Assembly: GCA_017458225.1 (NCBI GenBank)
Contig: JAFTFX010000002.1
Location: forward strand, 1 to 64,000
Direction of reading: 5' to 3'
DNA length: 64,000 bases
From: Prevotella sp.
GTDB taxonomy: Bacteria > Bacteroidota > Bacteroidia > Bacteroidales > Bacteroidaceae
Both the position numbers and the translations under genes were made by a program. Below are positions 1-7,611 of this stretch, in pieces. The first letter of the stretch is position 1; every line of letters starts with the position of its first letter. The notes beneath the pieces are model-generated. The model searched no databases. It saw nothing but the letters and a program-made list of their open reading frames with translations, and was not told the DNA's origin.

Positions 1-67
1 AGCCTCTCGACCTTACGGGGTAAGGGGGAACTAGTTCATGTCCCGTCGGATTACGCGCTTGTATGGC

Positions 68-90
68 AAAAAAAACAGACAGGCATGTCT
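68..90 (-). terminator. Possible terminator after the LruC lipoprotein gene
   Basis: Read on the minus strand, a 5-bp stem (AGACA, loop TGCC, TGTCT; 77-90) is followed one base later by eight T (68-75). It lies 66 nt beyond the stop of the LruC gene, so it is placed to end that transcript. The stem is short, so this is a weak call. Nothing else in 1-155 could be recognised; a 10-bp palindrome (GAACTAGTTC) lies near position 30. Confidence 0.4.
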
Positions 91-155
91 CAAATGACGG
101 CAAGACTAGACCGTTGAAAAATTATCTGCGGATTTTAGGTTAAAAACTGATTGCC

Positions 156-2144
156 TTACTTAAAGACTGACTTTGTGTAGTACAGTCCCTCGGTAGGCTC
201 AAGATACCAGTCGGTAGAATCTACCTTCTTCGTGCCCCACTCGTTGAAGCGGCTATAGACATAGCGCACACACTTCTGCTCGCGCGGATAGCGGAAGTCG
301 TTGGGGATGATGATGGCGTGGGGATCCTCACCCAGACGGGCAATGTGTACCTCCCAGTTCATCGTCTTGTTGTAGATATAGGGCAGATTAGCATCGACGG
401 CAAAGCTGAAGTCGGCTGGCACCTCGATGATTTCCTGAACAGCAGGGATGTGCTCCTCTTCCTCCACCGTATTGATAAATGCACGCTTGCCGGTCTGTCC
501 GAAGATGGCATGCACCTCGGTGGTGGCGTTCAGTTTCTGTCCGTTGATGTTGCGCAGGTAGAGCTCGTCTTCGGCACCTGTTCCCTCCAGGCTGTACTTC
601 ACGTGGGTCTGGTCAACGCGCTGGGCCTTGATCACCACGTCGTTCAGATCGTAGTCGCCCAGACGGCGGTCCTCGAAGGCCATTGTGTAGACATTGCGAT
701 CCAGACGGATAGAGTCCTCATAGAGCGTCACACCACCGTTCACCTCGAACACCACGTCGTTGTAGTCGCGGTCTACGAGATCCTCAAAGCCTATGAAGGC
801 CTTACCGTTGGCACTGAAGATAGCAGCACGGCTCTTGTTGGGGCCCAGATAGGTGCTGGTGGTGCCGTGGCCGGGCCACCATCCGTAGTTCCAGCGAGCA
901 TAGCGGTTGGGCTCGTTGTTGAGCAGGCTGTCGGCATAGAAGTTCACGGCGCTCTTTACGTTGGTAGCGCTGCCGCCTACCCATCCTGGCCTCTCGGGGA
1001 AGCTGTCGACACGGAACATCAGTCCGATGCGGTAGCCGGCGGGGAACTGGTAGCTGCCCGTGGTGCCGTTGGTGGGCTCGCCGTCGCCGAAGTAGGCCAA
1101 CGTGTAGGAGCGCAGACGATGGGTGGCCTCATGGCCCAGGTTGGGGTTGTTCTTTGCCATGCGCACGCGGTCTTCAGCCGAGTTGCCACCTACCACCAGT
1201 GCGTCGGCACACTCCAGCAGCTTGTACTTAGGCAACTGCTTCAGGAACAGGGCGCGGTCGTTGTCGCTCAGCCCTTCAACCTGCGCAGGGTTGTAGTAAT
1301 AGTAGTAGAGCGACTCCCAGCCCAGGAAGTCGGCCCATACGCGCACCGGAGTGACGGTGATGGGCTCCTGCGTGCCGTCGGCATAGAAATAGTTGGCCGT
1401 GTTGATGAAATATTCGCTCTGCATCACCTTGGCCGAGTTGTCGGTGTTCTCAGGCATGATGCCGGTGATGACCTTAAACATCTCGTTGCGCTCAGCCGTG
1501 GTGAAGTCGGTGAGCTCGTTGACGGTGGTCGAGATGTCGTAGAAGTGGTCGTTCCAGCCCGAGTTGTCCCACTGCTTCTCATCGTTGGCCTTAGGTGTCT
1601 TCAGCACCATGTTCAGGTTGTCGGAGTTGCGACCTTCTGAAATCACCATCGGAGTGGCTACGGGTGCCTTGGCAGCACGTGCCTTGCGGCTGCTGGCCTC
1701 GGTAGTAAAGCTCACGGTCTTGTCGGAAAGAGCAAAAGGCATCACGCGATAGCGGTTATCCTTGCTCACACAGGCTGCGTAGAGGGTGTCCAGATAGTTG
1801 GGCACGTCGAAGACCAGGGTGCACTCCTCACCTGCCTTCACCTGCTTCTCATTCAGGATCTTGGTTGAGCTGGCATCAATGAAGGGGTTGGCTGTCAGCA
1901 CCTGCACGCGGTCGGTCTTGAAACCTTTCTCCTCGGCAGCGTTGGCAACGATGGTCACCTTGCCGGTCTTCATCATTTTCCAATCCTGATTCTGGTCGAA
2001 CTCCACACCAAAAATGGCCTTCACATTGTCAGCAACGGCCTGCTTTTCCTTGTCAACTTCAGGTTCAGGATTGTAGAGATCCTTCTCTTTTGAGCAACTG
2101 ACAATGGTCAGTGCCGTCACCAAAAGAAATACAACTTTTTTCAT
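156..2144 (-). CDS. LruC-domain lipoprotein (DUF4114-like region)
   Basis: The product is a 662-residue exported lipoprotein of unknown function. The start at 2144 gives a typical signal peptide (MKKVVFLLVTALTIVSC) whose last Cys would be lipidated; an upstream in-frame start would add 18 residues that spoil it. The C-terminal third holds two acidic motifs, GFEDLVDRDYNDVVFEV and a later MAFEDRRLGDYDLNDVV, typical of the DUF4114 and LruC families, which are thought to bind calcium through their Asp clusters. A run of Arg, Lys and Ala near residue 150 follows the N-terminal domain. A minus-strand box TACTTTTG lies 44 nt upstream of the start. LruC proteins are common surface or outer-membrane lipoproteins of Bacteroidales; the role is not known. 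Confidence 0.85.
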   Translation of the reverse strand: MKKVVFLLVTALTIVSCSKEKDLYNPEPEVDKEKQAVADNVKAIFGVEFDQNQDWKMMKTGKVTIVANAAEEKGFKTDRVQVLTANPFIDASSTKILNEKQVKAGEECTLVFDVPNYLDTLYAACVSKDNRYRVMPFALSDKTVSFTTEASSRKARAAKAPVATPMVISEGRNSDNLNMVLKTPKANDEKQWDNSGWNDHFYDISTTVNELTDFTTAERNEMFKVITGIMPENTDNSAKVMQSEYFINTANYFYADGTQEPITVTPVRVWADFLGWESLYYYYYNPAQVEGLSDNDRALFLKQLPKYKLLECADALVVGGNSAEDRVRMAKNNPNLGHEATHRLRSYTLAYFGDGEPTNGTTGSYQFPAGYRIGLMFRVDSFPERPGWVGGSATNVKSAVNFYADSLLNNEPNRYARWNYGWWPGHGTTSTYLGPNKSRAAIFSANGKAFIGFEDLVDRDYNDVVFEVNGGVTLYEDSIRLDRNVYTMAFEDRRLGDYDLNDVVIKAQRVDQTHVKYSLEGTGAEDELYLRNINGQKLNATTEVHAIFGQTGKRAFINTVEEEEHIPAVQEIIEVPADFSFAVDANLPYIYNKTMNWEVHIARLGEDPHAIIIPNDFRYPREQKCVRYVYSRFNEWGTKKVDSTDWYLEPTEGLYYTKSVFK

Positions 2145-2187
2145 TTTTGTAACAGATAAAAAGACTAATATATATTCAAATTTGCCG

Positions 2188-2227
2188 CAAAAGTACAAAA
2201 AAAGTCAACGCGCGAATACGCGCGAAT
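2188..2227 (-). promoter_or_regulatory. Promoter box of the LruC gene beside a 10-nt tandem duplication
   Basis: On the minus strand TACTTTTG (2188-2195) matches the Bacteroidetes -7 consensus TAnnTTTG. Just upstream lie two exact copies of ACGCGCGAAT (2208-2227, plus-strand reading), covering the place where a -33 element would sit. No clear TTTG is visible at the expected distance. Confidence 0.45.
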
Positions 2228-2326
2228 ACAAAATTTAATATATTTAACGTGTATTAAAGGTTGGTTAATGCACATAAAGATTGAATAACGCCCACTAAAG
2301 AGCGAGAATCTGTCAAACGGCCACCG

Positions 2327-3454
2327 CTACAGGGTCAACAGATGATAGGTTCCGCCGGCAAGAGGACGGACGATGCCTTTCATCTCCAACTGGAAAAGGA
2401 GGGCAGTGAGTTTTCCTATGGGGACATTGGTCTTCACGGAAAGCATGTTCAGCTGCAGGTCGCCAATCTCAGAAAGTACGTTGACGATGATTTGCTCTTC
2501 TGCTGACAGATTGGGAAAAAGCTGGCGCTCAATGCCTTGCTCTGCTGCCTTTTGGCGCTCAACATCCATCTGCCAGCCCATGGCCTCCACCAAGTCCTGA
2601 GCCGAAGTGATGAGCTGGGCCCCGTTGTTGCGAATCAGGTTGTTGCAGCCCTCGCTATAGGGTGCTCCCACGGCTCCAGGATAGGCAAAGACAGCGCGGT
2701 CGTAGTCTTGTGCAATGCCGCAGGTGATGAGTCCGCCGCCCTTGGCAGCGCTCTCCACCAGAATGGTGGCATCGCAGATGCCGGCCACAATGCGGTTGCG
2801 CTTCACGAAGTTCAGCTTGTCGGCCCGTGTCTGCGACATATATTCGGTGAGCAGTCCGCCTTGTTGTAACATCTGCTTGGCCGTTTCGCGATGGCGCGGC
2901 GGATAGAGCTCATCCAGTCCGTGAGCCAGCACGCCAACGGTCTCAAAGCCCTGACCGAGGGCCTCGCGATGGGCACACACATCCACGCCATAGGCCAGTC
3001 CGCTGACCACCAGCGGTCGCAGTCCCATCGCATGCAGATCGGCCATCAACCGCCGTATCAAGTCGTGACCATAGGTTGTGGCATGGCGCGTCCCTATGAC
3101 GTTGATGACGCGCGTCTGGTTCAAGTCGGCCGTCCCCATATAGAAGAGCAGAAGCGGCGCATCGGGGCACTCACTAAGCCGCTGCGGATAGTCGGGCTGT
3201 CCCAGCAGCAAAGTCTTGATCTTATGCTTCTGAATGAATGCCATCTCGGCCTCGGCGCGTGCCAATGACTCGCTCCAGTCCCTGAGTGCCTCGGCCAGTC
3301 GCGGCGAGCAGTCGGGCAGCACGTCGCGTATATCGTTGCGATGCTCATAGACAGCCCGTCCACCTCCCAGTTCCTGATAGAGTTGCAAGGCCGTCTGGAA
3401 GTTAAACCCCGTCATGCGGGTCAAGGCAAGGGTATAGAGAATTTCATCGTTCAT
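2327..3454 (-). CDS. dprA: DNA-processing protein DprA (Smf)
   Basis: DprA binds incoming single-stranded DNA during transformation and loads RecA on it. The 375-residue length is normal. An N-terminal helical region is followed by the Rossmann-like DprA core, with GTRHATTYG, VVSGLAYGVD, GGGLITCGIA and a YPGAVGAPYSEGCNNLI segment, and by a C-terminal winged-helix (DML1-like) domain from about residue 310. Its start is 2 nt after the thioesterase stop, so the two are cotranscribed, probably with DUF2851 ahead of them. Other competence-type genes in the window are the ComEA-like protein (28756), comF (32181) and comEC (38848), all unlinked to it. Confidence 0.95.
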   Translation of the reverse strand: MNDEILYTLALTRMTGFNFQTALQLYQELGGGRAVYEHRNDIRDVLPDCSPRLAEALRDWSESLARAEAEMAFIQKHKIKTLLLGQPDYPQRLSECPDAPLLLFYMGTADLNQTRVINVIGTRHATTYGHDLIRRLMADLHAMGLRPLVVSGLAYGVDVCAHREALGQGFETVGVLAHGLDELYPPRHRETAKQMLQQGGLLTEYMSQTRADKLNFVKRNRIVAGICDATILVESAAKGGGLITCGIAQDYDRAVFAYPGAVGAPYSEGCNNLIRNNGAQLITSAQDLVEAMGWQMDVERQKAAEQGIERQLFPNLSAEEQIIVNVLSEIGDLQLNMLSVKTNVPIGKLTALLFQLEMKGIVRPLAGGTYHLLTL

Positions 3455-3456
3455 CG

Positions 3457-3906
3457 TTAACAGCGGCTGTCTTTGTTCGCTATAAACTGCTGGAAGGCAC
3501 GGTCGTAGTCTTCGCTGTTGGCCAGGCGACCGTTAACGAGGCACACCAGCTCTATCTTGCCACGGAAGCAGAGCTGCTCACTGGGTGTAGTGTCAGCACC
3601 GTCCTCACTGCACACTCGGTAGAGGTCCTGATGGAACACGTACTTGATGCCTTCCTTGGTGAGGTTCAGTCGTGAGATAAACTCGTCGTCGGGGCGCAGT
3701 GGCGACTTGTATTGCAGTTGCATGCGTGCCACCACGGCATCGACCCCCTTCTGGTGCATCTCGGCAAAACTGAGTCCGCACGCTTTCAGGAACAGGTGTC
3801 GGGTGTGCTCACAATAGTGAATGTACTGGGCGTTGTTCACAATGCCCTCAATGTCGCACTCGTAGTCGCGCACTTCCATGCGGGTTTCAAAGATGTAATC
3901 GTTCAT
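3457..3906 (-). CDS. Acyl-CoA thioesterase, hotdog fold (4HBT/YbgC type)
   Basis: The 149-residue protein is of the 4-hydroxybenzoyl-CoA thioesterase family, which hydrolyses acyl-CoA thioesters in the cytoplasm. The N-terminal motif VRDYECDIEGIVNNAQYIHYCEHTR matches the family signature around the active-site Asp and the long helix (shown here only as the hallmark D-x-x-G-I-V-N-N-x-x-Y order). The substrate cannot be told from sequence. It sits 2 nt ahead of dprA and after DUF2851, a grouping that suggests one transcript but not a shared pathway. Confidence 0.85.
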   Translation of the reverse strand: MNDYIFETRMEVRDYECDIEGIVNNAQYIHYCEHTRHLFLKACGLSFAEMHQKGVDAVVARMQLQYKSPLRPDDEFISRLNLTKEGIKYVFHQDLYRVCSEDGADTTPSEQLCFRGKIELVCLVNGRLANSEDYDRAFQQFIANKDSRC

Positions 3907-3921
3907 TGGAATCGTTCTTTT

Positions 3922-3961
3922 TTCGATATTTCGTTATTTCGATATCTCGTTATTTCGTTAC
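3922..3961. repeat. 8-nt tandem repeat between DUF2851 and the thioesterase
   Basis: Five units of 8 nt follow each other: TTCGATAT, TTCGTTAT, TTCGATAT, CTCGTTAT, TTCGTTAC. The last 12 nt overlap the 3' end of the DUF2851 gene, and the repeat fills most of the gap before the thioesterase start. On the other strand the unit reads CGAAATAA, the same as in the repeat at 37438-37508. Confidence 0.9.
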
Positions 3962-5263
3962 AACGTGATTTCGACGTAAATACTCATATCCAAAGCGGCA
4001 GCGCAGACAGTCGCGCTTGTCACAATATTCTCGTTTCAGCTGGATGAGGGCCTGCGAGTCGCCTGCCGATGCGGCCTCCAGACCGCACTCCTTCCACATG
4101 CGCACGATGTGGTTCTGCTCGGCCTTCAACTGTTCCAGAAAGTCGAAGGCGCGGTCGCACAGTTCTTCTTTCTGGCGATGACGGCCTACGGCGAAGAGCA
4201 TCGGAACGGCAGTATTGATGGTGAGCAGGTTCAGCGACGACCGAGACAGATGCTTGGTGCTCTTGGGACTCTCGGCACCAAACACGTAGTGGGTCTCCCA
4301 GTAAGGAGTGACATGGGTGGAGAGCAATTGCTGCACGGCTTCTACGGTCTTGCATTCCAACAGTTCGCTCAGTCCGCTCTTGCGGTCGTAGTAAAGCTGG
4401 GCCAACTGTGCAATGCGGATATGGGGGAAGTTCTGCGGACGCAGTCGCAGGAAGCGCCAAGTGGCAAAATTCATCGGTTTCATCGAGAATTTATGTGCCA
4501 GATAGAGATATTCATTGCGCAGTCGGGTGAAGTACCCGTCGTTCATTGCGTCGGTCTGATAGCGCTCGGGCACCGCTTGCAGATCCAGCAGTCCGGCCTG
4601 CCCCATGAAGATGGCCTCCACCTGGAACAGGTCGTCACGGTGCTTGCCCACAGCACTCAGCGGCACCTGCTGTGCCCACTGTTCAAAGGCCTCACCGTTG
4701 ATGCCGAAGCCGAAGTTGCGCGCCAAGGTCATGAAGTAGGCATCTTCCCACGAGCCGTTGCATCGCTGGGCGCGCTCGCCGATGGCCACGGTCTTCTGCT
4801 CCAGCCGTTCGGTCTGCAGGGCTGCCATCCATGAGTGTACCAGCAACTGGGGCAGGTCGGGAATAATGCGATAGCAGGGCGGATACTGGTCGGAGTGAAG
4901 CAACTCTTCATAGTTCTCACTGACGCTGGCCGGCACCTGCAACACCAGCTGCGGCAGATATTCGCCGCGCGAGTTCATCACGTCGCTGTCGGCCACGCCC
5001 ACCACATGGAGCACCACATTGTCGTAGGCCGCATCGCGGTCGTGCCCGTGCTGATACCAGTCGCTGGCCCGGTCGTGAATCTCTACATTGCCCACCCAGA
5101 GTGTTCCGCCAATGCGCACCTTCGCATTGAAGAAGTCGGGACCGGCATCGCGGCGGTTATAGAGACCGGGGTCTATGATTTCAACCATTCGCCCGTCGGT
5201 GGTCTCCATGGGTCGCAGGGGCCATAGCTTGTGTTTCCAGACGTAGTGCAGCAGCTGTTCCAC
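3950..5263 (-). CDS. DUF2851 family protein
   Basis: This 437-residue protein matches the DUF2851 family of Bacteroidetes, whose function is unknown. Recognisable parts are the N-terminal LLHYVWKHKLW segment, the conserved RRDAGPDFFNAKVRIGG and VGNVEIHDRASDWYQHGH blocks, and a C-terminal Cys cluster (CDKRDCLRCRFGYEYL) that could bind a metal. Cys spacing of this type at the C terminus of a nuclease-like fold has suggested a DNA role in the family, which is inference only. The stop lies inside the 8-nt repeat. It starts 81 nt after the BtuC-like gene, with another repeat between them. Confidence 0.8.
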   Translation of the reverse strand: MEQLLHYVWKHKLWPLRPMETTDGRMVEIIDPGLYNRRDAGPDFFNAKVRIGGTLWVGNVEIHDRASDWYQHGHDRDAAYDNVVLHVVGVADSDVMNSRGEYLPQLVLQVPASVSENYEELLHSDQYPPCYRIIPDLPQLLVHSWMAALQTERLEQKTVAIGERAQRCNGSWEDAYFMTLARNFGFGINGEAFEQWAQQVPLSAVGKHRDDLFQVEAIFMGQAGLLDLQAVPERYQTDAMNDGYFTRLRNEYLYLAHKFSMKPMNFATWRFLRLRPQNFPHIRIAQLAQLYYDRKSGLSELLECKTVEAVQQLLSTHVTPYWETHYVFGAESPKSTKHLSRSSLNLLTINTAVPMLFAVGRHRQKEELCDRAFDFLEQLKAEQNHIVRMWKECGLEAASAGDSQALIQLKREYCDKRDCLRCRFGYEYLRRNHVVTK

Positions 5264-5278
5264 TTTCTTTAGGATTTT

Positions 5279-5335
5279 AGGAGTTCAGAAGTTCAGGAGT
5301 TCAGGAGTTCAGAAGTTCAGGAGTTCGGGAGTTCA
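5279..5335. repeat. 8-nt tandem repeat between btuC-like gene and DUF2851
   Basis: Seven units of 8 nt (AGRAGTTC, for example AGGAGTTC and AGAAGTTC, last ones GGGAGTTC) run without a break through the gap between the two minus-strand genes. The sequence is unlike the repeat on the other side of DUF2851. Confidence 0.9.
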
Positions 5336-5344
5336 GACGATAGA

Positions 5345-6358
5345 TTAGGAGGTTTTGCCTTTGGCAATAATATAGATGATGACGGGCGCACCCATCAGTG
5401 GGGTGACAGCCCCGAGGGGAATCACGCCGTTCTCGCCTGGCAGGAAGCACACCAGATTGCACAGCAGGGCGATGACCGAGCCGCACAGGATGGTGGCCGG
5501 CATCAGCACAAGGTGGTTGTCGGTGCGCAACAGCAGGCGCGTGATATGGGGAACGGCCAGTCCGATGAACGAGATGGGGCCGCAGAAAGCCGTGCAGATG
5601 GCGGTGAGCAGCCCCGTAACGATGAGCAGCCAACGGCGCACCCAGCGGATGTTCACGCCCAGATTCTCGGCATAGCGATCGCCCAGCAGCAGGGCATTGA
5701 GCGGCTTGATGAGCAGCAGCGAACAGCCGATGCCCAGCAGCGTGACCGCAGCAAACACAGGCATGTGCTTCATCGAAACGCCGCCAAACGAGCCCATGCC
5801 CCACACCATGTACGACTTCACGCCCTCGTCGGTGGCAAAGAACTGCAACAGCGAGATGGCCGACGACGACAGGTAGCCGATCATGATGCCGATGATGAGC
5901 AGCATCACGTCGTTACGGACCATCGTAGAGAAGAAAAAGATGATGCCCATGACCGTCATGGCACCGATGAAAGCGGCCAAAATGATGGCCATATAGCCAC
6001 TCACGCCAAACGAGCCGGCACCAAACGAGCCACCCAAGAGCAGCATGACCAGGGCCACGCCCAGTCCGGCTCCGCTCGAGATACCGAAAATGGAGGGGTC
6101 GGCCAGCGCATTGCGGAAGGCCGTCTGCAGCATCAGGCCACTCACGGCCAGTGCACCACCGCAAAGCAACGCAGTGATGGCTTGCGGCAGACGGCTCTCC
6201 AACACAATATAGCACCACGAGGCTTTTACACCCTCGGCATCGCCAAACAGAATAGACAGCACGTCGCTGGCAGGAATCTTGATAGAGCCTACCAATAGAT
6301 TCATGCCAAACAACACCATGATGGCCAGCAGCAGGAAGAACAGCCTCAGTCGCTTCAT
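5345..6358 (-). CDS. FecCD/BtuC-type ABC permease, probably for cobalamin
   Basis: A 337-residue inner-membrane permease of the FecCD family with about nine to ten hydrophobic segments. Family landmarks are the LESRLPQAITALLCGGALAVSG block, the GISSGAGLG loop, and the C-terminal GPISFIGLAVPHITR motif that contacts the ATPase. The start at 6358 (MKRLRLFF) is chosen because the longer reading frame would add 19 residues encoded by a 21-nt repeat. It is the last gene of the riboswitch-led operon, after a BtuF-like binding protein, so B12 or a related corrinoid is the likely cargo. No ATP-binding subunit (BtuD) is found beside it or elsewhere in the window. Haem or ferric siderophore would be the alternative cargo. 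Confidence 0.9.
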   Translation of the reverse strand: MKRLRLFFLLLAIMVLFGMNLLVGSIKIPASDVLSILFGDAEGVKASWCYIVLESRLPQAITALLCGGALAVSGLMLQTAFRNALADPSIFGISSGAGLGVALVMLLLGGSFGAGSFGVSGYMAIILAAFIGAMTVMGIIFFFSTMVRNDVMLLIIGIMIGYLSSSAISLLQFFATDEGVKSYMVWGMGSFGGVSMKHMPVFAAVTLLGIGCSLLLIKPLNALLLGDRYAENLGVNIRWVRRWLLIVTGLLTAICTAFCGPISFIGLAVPHITRLLLRTDNHLVLMPATILCGSVIALLCNLVCFLPGENGVIPLGAVTPLMGAPVIIYIIAKGKTS

Positions 6359-6363
6359 ATTAC

Positions 6364-6426
6364 ATTTATGCGTAAATCCAGCCAATTTATGCATAAATTG
6401 CTCGGATTTATGCATAAATTGATTGG
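6364..6426. repeat. 21-nt tandem repeat upstream of the btuC-like gene
   Basis: Three 21-nt units begin ATTTATGCRTAAAT and differ in their last seven bases. Each holds the near-palindrome TTTATGCATAAA. Because the unit is a multiple of three, it leaves the frame open and adds a false N-terminal extension to the permease reading frame. Confidence 0.85.
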
Positions 6427-6435
6427 CATCTGCGC

Positions 6436-7575
6436 TTAATCAACTTTATAGTAATAACGCAAAGGCGGCAAGTTTGGTATGTCAGGATGCAAAATTTGTA
6501 TGAAGTCCTGCAATAACAGGTCGGGACGGAAGGGCGACTCCTCGTAGAACATGGAGGTCATGACATTACAGCCGTAGAGCCGTCCCGTCTGGGCCGGGCG
6601 CAGTTGAGGATAGCCCGGCTGCTCCTTCAGCAGCTCAGCGCGCGTGATGGGCTGCGCTGCGTCGTAGCGGAACAACCACACATCGGCCTCGCCGCATTTC
6701 TCCAGAATGGCTTCGAAGGGCAACGCCAGCGAGCCGCTGTGCTCATCGCTGAAAAAAGGATAGCGGCACTGCGCGTCGTTCAGCATACGCCCAATGGTGC
6801 TGCGCCCGCCGGGCACATACCACACAGAGCCCGTCTGCTTGTCCATCAGCACCGAGGGGTTCACGTTCGACGTAGTGGCCAGTTTCTTCAGCAGGCCATA
6901 GTTGCTGTCAACAATCGAGAAGATGGAGTCGGCCTCCCGTTCCTTGCCGTAGAGCAGGCCGTAGAAGCGTATCCACTCGGCACGCGCCAAGGGCGACTCC
7001 TCCATATATTCGGCACACTCAATGAGCGGAATGTCAACCTCTTCCAGACGACCATAGCCGCCCGAGTTCTCAAAGGGAGAGAGCAGGATGGCATCGGCCT
7101 CGGCATCGATAATCTTCTCGATGACAGGAGCCATGCCGTCGCCACAGTCCAAGATGCGCCCTTGCTGCACGCCCTGCTGCACAAAGGGCACCTTCATGTA
7201 TTTCAAGTCGGCCACGCCGGCCACCTGCGCCTGTGCTCCCAGCTGCTCGACCAGGGCGGCATGCACACTGGTAAACACCACCGAGCGCTGCAGGGGCACC
7301 CGTACAAGGGTGATACCTTCTATGGCGGCCTGCTGTCCGGTAAACTGCGACACTGTCGCAGTGTGCTGAACCAGCCGGTAGCGGTGCAGCATTTTTCCCT
7401 CCTTCCACGGGTTCTTGATGCTCACCTCGGTATAGTTGCGGTGCTTCACCACCGTGATGAGCCGTGCATACTTAAAAGAAAGGGTATCGCCCTCCTCGGC
7501 AGTGCCCGACATCTGCCGGCCACCGCACGAAGAGAGCAATACTGCTATCGTAAATATAGAAAAGAGTTTCTTCAT
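6436..7575 (-). CDS. BtuF-like cobalamin ABC transporter binding lipoprotein
   Basis: A 379-residue lipoprotein (MKKLFSIFTIAVLLSSC) with the periplasmic binding-protein fold of the BtuF/FecB class III family. The two lobes appear as VPLQRSVVFTSVHAALVEQLG with GVADLKYMKV, and after the linking helix VLMDKQTGSVWYVPGG with the C-terminal PFRPDLLLQDFIQILHP, which is the usual docking end. In Bacteroidetes such proteins are anchored to the inner membrane and pass B12 to the permease. The gene lies 77 nt ahead of the permease and 36 nt after the giant DUF4465 protein, in the riboswitch operon, which supports the B12 assignment over iron. Confidence 0.85.
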   Translation of the reverse strand: MKKLFSIFTIAVLLSSCGGRQMSGTAEEGDTLSFKYARLITVVKHRNYTEVSIKNPWKEGKMLHRYRLVQHTATVSQFTGQQAAIEGITLVRVPLQRSVVFTSVHAALVEQLGAQAQVAGVADLKYMKVPFVQQGVQQGRILDCGDGMAPVIEKIIDAEADAILLSPFENSGGYGRLEEVDIPLIECAEYMEESPLARAEWIRFYGLLYGKEREADSIFSIVDSNYGLLKKLATTSNVNPSVLMDKQTGSVWYVPGGRSTIGRMLNDAQCRYPFFSDEHSGSLALPFEAILEKCGEADVWLFRYDAAQPITRAELLKEQPGYPQLRPAQTGRLYGCNVMTSMFYEESPFRPDLLLQDFIQILHPDIPNLPPLRYYYKVD

Positions 7576-7611
7576 GTAGCTCTTTTTATGATGGCTTGCG
7601 CCATCGCATAA

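Noticed and set aside
1..155. tRNA, rRNA or riboswitch in the first 155 bases
   Set aside because: No cloverleaf, no known core sequence; only a weak terminator and a short palindrome could be supported.
318..1640. Long open frames on the plus strand opposite the LruC gene, and similar ones opposite the giant protein, the NSS transporters and murA
   Set aside because: They mirror the codon pattern of GC-rich genes on the other strand, have no family motif, and no promoter or plausible start.
6359..6415. Upstream start for the BtuC-like permease (MHKSEQFMHK)
   Set aside because: The 19 extra residues are encoded by the 21-nt repeat; MKRLRLFF is the usual start type.
5345..7575. Iron-siderophore or haem importer
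   Set aside because: The fold allows it, but the cobalamin riboswitch and BtuB/BtuG-like genes upstream in the same operon favour B12.
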